NCBI RefSeq assembly: GCF_005518285.1
Contig: NZ_SJDU01000028.1
Span: 1 to 12,497, forward strand
Reading direction: 5' to 3'
Source: Brachyspira catarrhinii
GTDB lineage: Bacteria; Spirochaetota; Brachyspiria; Brachyspirales; Brachyspiraceae
Length of the DNA stretch: 12,497 nucleotides
The translations under genes and the position numbers were made by a program. Under the pieces are notes generated by a model. The model was given only the letters and a program-made list of their open reading frames with translations, was not told the origin of the DNA and ran no database searches. Shown here piece after piece: positions 1-4,905 of the stretch (position 1 is the first letter of the stretch; the number at the start of each line of letters is the position of its first letter).

Positions 1-56
1 AAATCAAAAGAAAAGTAAATTTGAGGCTAATAAAATAAAATGGCAAAAAATAAAAT

Positions 57-128
57 AGAGAGACTTTCAGAACCACACATAACAATCGCTCGTTATGTAG
101 TAAAATGCCTCTACTTGAAAATCTCTCT
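57..128. repeat. nested imperfect palindrome upstream of the small-gene cluster
   Basis: The outer arms at 57-69 (AGAGAGACTTTCA) and 116-128 (TGAAAATCTCTCT) are complementary at 12 of 13 positions. Inside them a perfect 7-bp inverted repeat, ACATAAC at 77-83 and GTTATGT at 92-98, encloses the 8-nt loop AATCGCTC. The right outer arm overlaps the candidate -35 box (115-120) of the small-gene promoter, so the element could be an operator. If transcribed it could fold as a structured RNA. The arms are seen directly; either role is inference. Confidence 0.5.
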
Positions 129-144
129 TTATTTTAAATATAGT
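115..144 (+). promoter_or_regulatory. candidate sigma-70 promoter of the small-gene cluster
   Basis: TTGAAA at 115-120 (5 of 6 to the -35 consensus) lies 18 bp before TATAGT at 139-144 (5 of 6 to the -10 consensus). Transcription would start near 151, giving a leader of about 33 nt that contains the purine run at 164-170. In DNA this AT-rich chance matches are common; the position in front of a gene cluster on the same strand supports it. Confidence 0.4.
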
Positions 145-183
145 CAATTATTTTTAAAAAGTCAAGGGGGATAATAAAAAAAT

Positions 184-558
184 ATGTTAGAAGATATGCT
201 TGATAGAGTTTATAACGAACAGATTCGAAAGACAGAGAAAACCATAAGTAAAAGACTTGATAAAATAAATGAGGTAAGCGGATTGAACTATAATAACAAT
301 GTGGCAAACTGGATTTTGATTGATTTTTTAACTCTCGATATTGAACATCCGCAAGCGTCTTTCGCATCATGCTGGCAGTCGCTATCGTTTAACGATTTGA
401 GGAAAGAAAACCCGAAGGCTTTAATTTATCAACTTAAAAACGCGTTAAAATTATTATGCGAAAAAAATATTTTAAAAAAGGTTTTAGAGGATGCAGACTA
501 TTACTCTTTGAATGACGAATATATGCGAGAAAATAAGATTTGGGATATTGTAGAATGA
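184..558 (+). CDS. hypothetical protein, 124 aa, possible winged-helix-like C-terminal half
   Basis: I do not recognise the family. The 124-residue protein is soluble, with no signal peptide or membrane segment. Residues 1-35 are charged and probably helical or coiled (Lys/Arg/Glu-rich). Residues about 42-115 alternate hydrophobic helices and end in a stretch (LLCEKNILKKV followed by DYYSLND) that resembles the recognition-helix-plus-wing pattern of small winged-helix DNA-binding proteins; this is a visual impression only. A G-run (166-170) upstream could serve as ribosome binding site, but it sits 13 nt from the ATG, longer than usual. The gene opens a chain of four overlapping small genes; its stop codon overlaps the next start as ATGA (555-558). 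Such chains are typical of phage, plasmid or other accessory modules, which is my best guess for the origin. Confidence 0.6.
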   Translation: MLEDMLDRVYNEQIRKTEKTISKRLDKINEVSGLNYNNNVANWILIDFLTLDIEHPQASFASCWQSLSFNDLRKENPKALIYQLKNALKLLCEKNILKKVLEDADYYSLNDEYMRENKIWDIVE

Positions 559-716
559 AAAATAAAAGCGGTAAGATTAGTATAATAAATACTCGATACG
601 GTAATTTTTACATGACGGATATTAAAACGGCAATAAAGATTTTCGACTATAGCGGGTATATTAAATATTTTGAAAGGAGAAATAAAAATGTTTTTCAAAG
701 CGAAAAGAAAAAATGA
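555..716 (+). CDS. hypothetical small protein, 53 aa, coupled to both neighbours
   Basis: This reading frame starts at the ATG of the ATGA overlap with the preceding gene and encodes 53 residues rich in Lys, Ile and Tyr, without membrane segment or recognisable motif. It overlaps the following gene (start 688) by 29 bp in another frame, so that gene's ribosome binding site (AAAGGAGA, 673-680) lies inside this one. No clear Shine-Dalgarno sequence precedes it, consistent with translation by re-initiation from the upstream gene. The last residues (KKK after QSE) are overprinted on the start of the next gene. Its existence rests on the 4-bp coupling and on filling the gap between two better-supported genes; a chance frame cannot be excluded. 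Confidence 0.4.
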   Translation: MKNKSGKISIINTRYGNFYMTDIKTAIKIFDYSGYIKYFERRNKNVFQSEKKK

Positions 717-915
717 TTTTTTAACTATCAAAAAGAAAGGCATAACTGTAGCCGTAATATCAAAAGACAATTTGGTATGCTGTTTCATTAACGACTACAA
801 TAAACGAAAGAAGGTGAAAATAAGATTATTAACCCACGATTTTATCGACATTGGAGTAGATAGTTATGACGAGGGAGTGGAGATTATAAAAGATATAGAG
901 AGGCAATGCGTATGA
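688..915 (+). CDS. hypothetical small basic protein, 75 aa
   Basis: I take the ATG at 688 as the start because a strong ribosome binding site (AAAGGAGA, 673-680) lies 7 nt before it. A TTG at 670 in the same frame would add six residues but leaves this site inside the coding region. The protein is 75 residues. It has a very basic N-terminus (KAKRKND), a middle of alternating hydrophobic strands (ITVAVIS, LVCCFIND), a basic KKVKIRLL segment and an acidic helical end (DEGVEIIKDIE). This suggests a small compact alpha/beta protein; I know no family for it. It is third in the overlapping cluster and overlaps the next frame by ATGA (912-915). Confidence 0.6.
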   Translation: MFFKAKRKNDFLTIKKKGITVAVISKDNLVCCFINDYNKRKKVKIRLLTHDFIDIGVDSYDEGVEIIKDIERQCV

Positions 916-1007
916 CAAAGCAAGAAAAAATAAACTATTTAATTGAAAATTACAACATGGATATTATAAGAGTCGAGTCGATTATAAACTGTTATTATAA
1001 CGATTAA
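912..1007 (+). CDS. hypothetical micro-protein, 31 aa
   Basis: A 31-codon frame begins at the ATGA overlap with the preceding stop and ends at TAA (1005-1007). The peptide starts MTKQEKINYLIENYN, a plausible amphipathic helix, and ends CYYND. There is no independent ribosome binding site, so translation would depend on coupling. It is the last frame of the cluster and ends exactly where the T-tract array begins. It could be a truncated 5' end of a longer gene whose remainder was lost, or a chance frame. Confidence 0.35.
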   Translation: MTKQEKINYLIENYNMDIIRVESIINCYYND

Positions 1008-1013
1008 GACGGT

Positions 1014-1217
1014 ATTTTTCGGGCGATTTTTTAGGATTTAGGACGATTAAACGGCGATTTTACGGCTAATTTTGGCGGATTTTTCGGGTATTTTAGGGTA
1101 TTTTCGAGCTATTTTTTAAGAGGCAGATTTTAAAATAACGGCGAATAGATTTTTGGCGATTTTTTTCCGCTATTTTCCGCTATTTTCCTATATTTTCCGT
1201 CTATTCGCTGGTATTTT
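1014..1217. repeat. helically phased T-tract array (probable curved DNA), non-coding
   Basis: The + strand carries short T-runs, mostly preceded by A and separated by G/C-rich triplets to pentamers. T-run starts are at 1015, 1027, 1037, 1047, 1058, 1070, 1080, 1091, 1101, 1112, 1128, 1150, 1160, 1173, 1183, 1193 and 1214. Most steps are 10-12 bp; the two large steps (22 and 21) are about two turns. Between 1167 and 1199 the unit is nearly exact: CCGCTATTTT twice, then CCTATATTTT. Phased A/T tracts of this kind are known to bend DNA. The stretch has stop codons in every frame and almost no A-runs on the + strand, so it is not coding. Whether it is a degenerate tandem repeat, a bend, or both is open. 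Confidence 0.6.
1141..1208. repeat. 9-bp inverted repeat around the 10-bp tandem units
   Basis: GCGAATAGA at 1141-1149 is the exact reverse complement of TCTATTCGC at 1200-1208. The 50-bp interval contains the most regular part of the T-tract array. The pair could form a long hairpin or mark the ends of a small element. Confidence 0.45.
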
Positions 1218-1247
1218 GTAATCTATTAGTCGGGATTATTAACAAAT

Positions 1248-1264
1248 AAAATGAATAGCATTTT
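1248..1264 (+). terminator. weak AT hairpin, possible end of the small-gene transcript
   Basis: AAAATG (1248-1253), loop AATAG, CATTTT (1259-1264) form a perfect 6-bp stem ending in four T. The stem is AT-only except one G-C pair and no longer U-run follows, so it is a poor intrinsic terminator. The rest of 1218-1399 is AT-rich and shows no gene, tRNA or other clear signal. Confidence 0.2.
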
Positions 1265-1399
1265 CAATTAAACTATAAACATTATATAATAAATACATAT
1301 CTACAATATTTAATTTATAAAATAGGTTTGTATTTATAGGAATGGAATAAGCGGGGCTAAATGAAATATGTCAACACTTTATTTTATTAAATTCTAAAT

Positions 1400-2692
1400 C
1401 TACTCTTCCAATCTTATCGACTTTATTGCATCCAAGCAAATCTCTCTATTTTCTTCTCCGTTATAAGTAAACCAAATAAGCAAAGCGAGTCTATTTGTAA
1501 CAGCGGCGACAGTTATTATATTGTCTTCGTTATCCAATTTTTTTTCGTAGGCTATATTTTTTATATTATCCGCTTCAATTTTTATATCCAATTGTTTTCC
1601 CTTGTCTTCGTCCGCTATGTCCATTTGTTTAATCACATAATCCATTATAATGTCGGTTTCTTCGTTTGAAAAAGTATAAACCTGCATCGCAATATAAATA
1701 TTAATGTCTCTAAATTCCACGAGTGTTTTATCGCTTCTATTCATATTCATTCGCATTGGCAAAACTATTGTAAATCCGCCCGCAACCAAATAACGAGCTT
1801 TCTCCGTTCTAAATCCAATATTGATATTTTGCTTAATATTATTTTTATTTTCTTCAAAAAATTTTACCAAATTGGAATCGTCCAAATATTCGGCGACTTT
1901 TATTAAAATATCGTAAGGATATTTCAAATTTTTATCTTTTTTATAGGCTTCTTGAAAAGAATAAATTATTTCTTTATAAAGTTTTTTTTCTTTGTCGTCT
2001 ATAATTTCTCTAAACGGAAAATAAAGCCATATAAGACTTATCAAACTCTTAAACCAAAATTGGGCGTTCATTTCCTCTTCGTTCCAAATAAAAAAATCTT
2101 CGGCAAATTTTTCTTTATCTTCTTCGGCGGCATTAACAAAATCGGCAAACCAAGTTTTTCCCCAATATCCCAAAGTAGAAAGAGCGAAATATTCTTTTTC
2201 TATAATCGGGTAATCGTAAGGCATCGCTATCATGAAATTTCCAAAACCTTTTTCATGATGTTCCAATAACATTTTTGAATAATCGGTTAAAGAATCTATA
2301 AAAAATTTTTTGAGTTTATTAAAATCTCTCTCTATAAAATAACCGCTCGGGTCTTTATATTCTTCGCTTTCTTCAAATTTTATATCGAGTCTTCGCGCTA
2401 TTCTGTCCAAAACATTGATAACAAATTTATGATAACCCGCTCCAAAAGTTCCCGCGCTTACCGTCACAAATAAAGTTTCGTCTTTATATTCAAAATACAT
2501 CGGGTCGGAAGTAGGGTGAAAAGAATATATTAAAGTGTTTTCGTTTTCTATTATCGAATATTCCGACATCATTACAAGCGGATTGATTCCAACTTCATTT
2601 AAAGACGAAACTATCGCTTTAAATAATCTATCTCGATTAGGAATAACTCTTTTATTATCAAATTTAGCGTAAAGTAAAAATTCTACATTCAT
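1400..2692 (-). CDS. conserved-looking hypothetical protein, 430 aa, function unknown
   Basis: I do not recognise this protein. It has no signal peptide and no convincing membrane helix, so it should be cytoplasmic. Residues 1-105 read as an alpha/beta region (VEFLLYAKFDNKR, then ETLFVTVSAGTFGAGYHKF). Residues 120-290 are helical and rich in aromatic residues (GYWGKTWFADF, FWFKSLISLIWLYFPF) and acidic patches. Residues 295-430 return to beta strands (ARYLVAGGFTIVLPMRM, ALLIWFTYNGEE) and end in a helix (CLDAIKSIRLEE). The modest aromatic core and lack of catalytic motifs would fit a scaffold or an immunity-type protein, but that is speculation. The start has no clear Shine-Dalgarno sequence. 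It stands alone: 152 bp separate it from map, and nothing on its strand follows. Confidence 0.8.
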   Translation of the reverse strand: MNVEFLLYAKFDNKRVIPNRDRLFKAIVSSLNEVGINPLVMMSEYSIIENENTLIYSFHPTSDPMYFEYKDETLFVTVSAGTFGAGYHKFVINVLDRIARRLDIKFEESEEYKDPSGYFIERDFNKLKKFFIDSLTDYSKMLLEHHEKGFGNFMIAMPYDYPIIEKEYFALSTLGYWGKTWFADFVNAAEEDKEKFAEDFFIWNEEEMNAQFWFKSLISLIWLYFPFREIIDDKEKKLYKEIIYSFQEAYKKDKNLKYPYDILIKVAEYLDDSNLVKFFEENKNNIKQNINIGFRTEKARYLVAGGFTIVLPMRMNMNRSDKTLVEFRDINIYIAMQVYTFSNEETDIIMDYVIKQMDIADEDKGKQLDIKIEADNIKNIAYEKKLDNEDNIITVAAVTNRLALLIWFTYNGEENREICLDAIKSIRLEE

Positions 2693-2732
2693 ATTATTTT
2701 ATCATATATTCTTTGTAAAAATAAATATTATA

Positions 2733-2760
2733 ATAATAACATTTTTAATTATTTTATCAA
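2733..2760 (-). promoter_or_regulatory. candidate promoter of the 430-aa gene
   Basis: On the minus strand TTGATA (2755-2760) is followed after 16 bp by TATTAT (2733-2738), 5 of 6 matches to each sigma-70 box. The leader would be about 34 nt. The remainder of the gap between this gene and map is plain AT-rich DNA. Confidence 0.4.
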
Positions 2761-2844
2761 GTATTTTGATTAATACTATTTTTAATAAACCGTTATTTTA
2801 AGCAATTTAGCGAATATATAAGAAATATATATAAGAATAAAAAA

Positions 2845-3639
2845 TTATTCATTCATATATTTCTTAACTATCTCATCGTCTTCCAAAGCGGTTAAAATTT
2901 CTACTCCGTCTTGAGTAACCGCTACGGTATGTTCGTAATGCGAAGACAAAGAACCGTCTTTAGTTATCACAGTCCAATCATCGTCTTCTATCAAAATGGA
3001 ATGATGTCCCGCATTAACCATCGGCTCTATGGCTATAACCATATTCGTTTTTAATATCGGTCCCGTTCCTTTTTTGCCTATATTTGGAACGGCAGGCTCT
3101 TCATGTAAATTCGAACCTACGCCATGTCCTTGAAATTCCTTTACTAAAGAATAACCCGCATCTTCCGCAGTTTTTTGTATTGCATAAGAAACATCGCCCA
3201 AATGAACTCCGTCTTTTATAACTTTGATTCCATTGAAAAAAGATTCCATTGTTGTATCGACAAGCCTCGAAGCCTCGTCCGAAACTTTGCCGACTTTAAA
3301 AGTAAAAGCTCTGTCCGAGTGATAGCCTTTATAATAAACTCCTATATCCAAACCTATTATATCGCCTTCTTTTAAAATTCTTTTCTTGCTCGGTATCCCA
3401 TGAATTACTTCGTTATTTATCGAAGCGCAAATAGAAGCTGGAAAAGGAGGATTTCCATAACCTTTAAACGAAGGTTTAGCGTTGTTTTTTCTTATATAAT
3501 TGTAAACGAATTTATCCAATTCTTTTGTCGATATTCCCGCTTCTACGATTTTTCCGACTTCTTTAAATACATTTGCAAGTATATGTCCGCTCTCTCTCAT
3601 TAAATTAATTTCGGACTGGGTTTTTATTTTGATAGCCAT
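2845..3639 (-). CDS. map: type I methionine aminopeptidase
   Basis: Map removes the initiator methionine from new proteins at the ribosome when the second residue is small; it is a cytoplasmic two-metal enzyme. The 264-residue length is that of the short bacterial type I form, without an N-terminal zinc-finger extension. All family residues are visible: the substrate-binding His80 in EVIHGIP, and metal ligands Asp98 (GLDIGVYY), Asp109 (YHSDRAF), His172 (GHGVGSNLHE), Glu205 (IEPMVNAG) and Glu236 (YEHTVAV). The ATG is preceded by AAGGAA (minus strand, 3644-3649). It lies 27 bp behind the bactofilin gene and probably shares its transcript. The pair has no obvious functional link; many bacteria keep map beside secY/infA instead. 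The identification is secure. Confidence 0.97.
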   Translation of the reverse strand: MAIKIKTQSEINLMRESGHILANVFKEVGKIVEAGISTKELDKFVYNYIRKNNAKPSFKGYGNPPFPASICASINNEVIHGIPSKKRILKEGDIIGLDIGVYYKGYHSDRAFTFKVGKVSDEASRLVDTTMESFFNGIKVIKDGVHLGDVSYAIQKTAEDAGYSLVKEFQGHGVGSNLHEEPAVPNIGKKGTGPILKTNMVIAIEPMVNAGHHSILIEDDDWTVITKDGSLSSHYEHTVAVTQDGVEILTALEDDEIVKKYMNE

Positions 3640-3666
3640 TCTATTCCTTAAGACAAATTAATTAAA

Positions 3667-4086
3667 CTAATTATTTTTATTCGAACTTTCGGAAGATTGA
3701 TTATTATTAACCGTAAAAGATTCTTCAACGACTTTTGTGATATTCTTTTTTTGTCCGCCCGTAATCGTCATCTCGCCTTGAATAATCGCTCCTTCGCCGA
3801 CATCTATTTTAGGAGCTTCTATATTTCCCAAAACTCTTCCCGTTTCTATTACGATAACCTCTTTTTTAGCGTCTATATTTCCGATTAAAGTTCCCGCTAT
3901 AGTTATGCTTTCGGTAAGAATCGTGCTTGTTTTTACTCTTCCGTTAGTTCCTATAATTAAATGTCCGTCTATTTTTAAATCGCCTTCAAATTTTCCGTCT
4001 ATTTGAAAAGAGCCTTTTACTATAAAAGTTCCCTTAAACGAAGAACCGTCTCCGATTACGCTGTTTATAATGTCTTTTCTTGCCAT
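3667..4086 (-). CDS. bactofilin-family polymer-forming cytoskeletal protein
   Basis: Bactofilins (formerly DUF583) self-assemble without nucleotide into filaments that position cell-wall enzymes or stabilise cell shape. The 139-residue protein has the family layout: a short N-terminal tail (1-10), a beta-helix core (about 11-110) built from repeated Gly-rich strands (IGDGSSFKGTF, GSFQIDGKFEGDL, GTLIGNIDAKKEVIV, GRVLGNIEAPKIDVG, GAIIQGEMTI), and a flexible Ser/Asn-rich C-terminal tail. No membrane segment is present. GGAG (minus strand, 4095-4098) lies 8 nt before the ATG, and a good promoter stands just upstream. In a helical cell a bactofilin is an attractive shape factor, but the sequence does not show its role. 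Family assignment is firm. Confidence 0.93.
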   Translation of the reverse strand: MARKDIINSVIGDGSSFKGTFIVKGSFQIDGKFEGDLKIDGHLIIGTNGRVKTSTILTESITIAGTLIGNIDAKKEVIVIETGRVLGNIEAPKIDVGEGAIIQGEMTITGGQKKNITKVVEESFTVNNNQSSESSNKNN

Positions 4087-4115
4087 AAAATCAACTCCGA
4101 AAATGTATTGATTTA

Positions 4116-4144
4116 ATTTTATAAGGATAATATTAAAAAGTCAA
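4116..4144 (-). promoter_or_regulatory. promoter of the bactofilin-map transcript
   Basis: On the minus strand TTGACT (4139-4144) is followed after exactly 17 bp by TAAAAT (4116-4121), 5 of 6 matches to each box. The start would be near 4109, giving a leader of about 23 nt. The boxes and flanks closely resemble the promoter in front of the glycoside hydrolase gene (7155-7182). Confidence 0.6.
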
Positions 4145-4171
4145 TATTTATTTTATTTTAATTATTTTAAA

Positions 4172-4858
4172 TTAATTTAAATTTAAAACGGAATTTATTT
4201 CTTCTTCGGTTAAATATTCAAATTTTCCTTCTTCCAAATCGTTTAAATATATATTTGAAATTCTCAATCTTTTTAATAAAATCACTTCAAAACCAACCTT
4301 TTCGCACATTCTTCTTATTTGTCTGTTTCTGCCTTCTTTAAGAATTATATTGAAAGAATTTTTTGCAACTCTTTTAACTATCGCTGGTTTTAATTTTTTG
4401 CCGTCCAATGAAATTCCGAATTCCAATTTTTTTAAAGCTCCGTCCGAAATATTATCGTTTAATTTTACATAATATTCTTTTTCGCATTCGCTTCCCTCTC
4501 CGATTATTTTTCGGCTAAATACTCCATCGTTCGTAAAAAGTATAAGCCCTTTGCTGTCTTTGTCCAATCTTCCAACGGGATATAAATTTTTTAATTCTTC
4601 GTTTAATAATTTATAAATCGGTTTGCCTTCTTTTTTATTATTTGAAACGACATAGCCGACTGGTTTATTTAATTTTATATATATTTTTTCGCTTTTATAA
4701 TTTTCCGTGTCGCAAATAACTTCGTCTTTTTCGTCAACTTGAATAGCTGGACTAAATATAATCTCTCCGTTGACTTTTACTTTGCCATCTTTAATTAATT
4801 TGTCCGCTTCTCTTCTGCTTGCAATATTTAAATAGGCTATATATTTATTTAATCTCAT
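4172..4858 (-). CDS. rRNA pseudouridine synthase, RsuA/RluB/RluF family, RluF-like
   Basis: Enzymes of this family isomerise a uridine in 16S or 23S rRNA to pseudouridine. The 228 residues comprise an N-terminal S4 RNA-binding domain (about 1-45: MRLNKYIAYLNIASRREAD, then VKVNG) and a catalytic domain with the motif PVGRLDKDSKGL, whose Asp99 is the expected catalytic residue. A second signature follows at about 175-187 (EGRNRQIRRMCEK). The wording of both motifs, the RLNKYI...SRREAD start and the EKEYYV segment are closer to E. coli RluF (23S U2604) than to RsuA as I remember them, but the target uridine cannot be set from this. The start lacks a clear Shine-Dalgarno sequence. The gene begins 47 bp after the glycoside hydrolase stop and may be read from that gene's promoter. 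Confidence 0.9.
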   Translation of the reverse strand: MRLNKYIAYLNIASRREADKLIKDGKVKVNGEIIFSPAIQVDEKDEVICDTENYKSEKIYIKLNKPVGYVVSNNKKEGKPIYKLLNEELKNLYPVGRLDKDSKGLILFTNDGVFSRKIIGEGSECEKEYYVKLNDNISDGALKKLEFGISLDGKKLKPAIVKRVAKNSFNIILKEGRNRQIRRMCEKVGFEVILLKRLRISNIYLNDLEEGKFEYLTEEEINSVLNLN

Positions 4859-4905
4859 AATTTTTTAACTTTTTATTTTTGATTATATTATCATAATTTT
4901 ATTAA

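Noticed and set aside
40..174. 44-codon + strand frame beginning MAKNKIERLSEPH
   Set aside because: It has no good ribosome binding site, spans the palindrome and the candidate promoter, and its second half (Leu/Phe/Tyr/Lys-rich) looks like translated AT-rich non-coding DNA.
670..672. TTG at 670 as the start of the 75-aa protein
   Set aside because: The strong ribosome binding site at 673-680 is placed for the ATG at 688; starting at 670 would put that site within the coding sequence.
1008..1217. Repeated 10-bp units read as a CRISPR array or as a decayed coding gene
   Set aside because: Units are far too short and contiguous for repeats and spacers, and every frame has stop codons; the Phe-rich translation simply reflects the T-runs.
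1346..1374. Minus-strand TTGACA (1369-1374) as a promoter
   Set aside because: No acceptable -10 box lies 16-18 bp downstream, and no minus-strand gene follows to the left.
1952..2269. Open + strand frame of 105 codons opposite the 430-aa gene
   Set aside because: It is antisense to a longer intact gene and its product is a Phe/Lys/Ile-rich low-complexity string, as expected for the shadow of an AT-rich gene.
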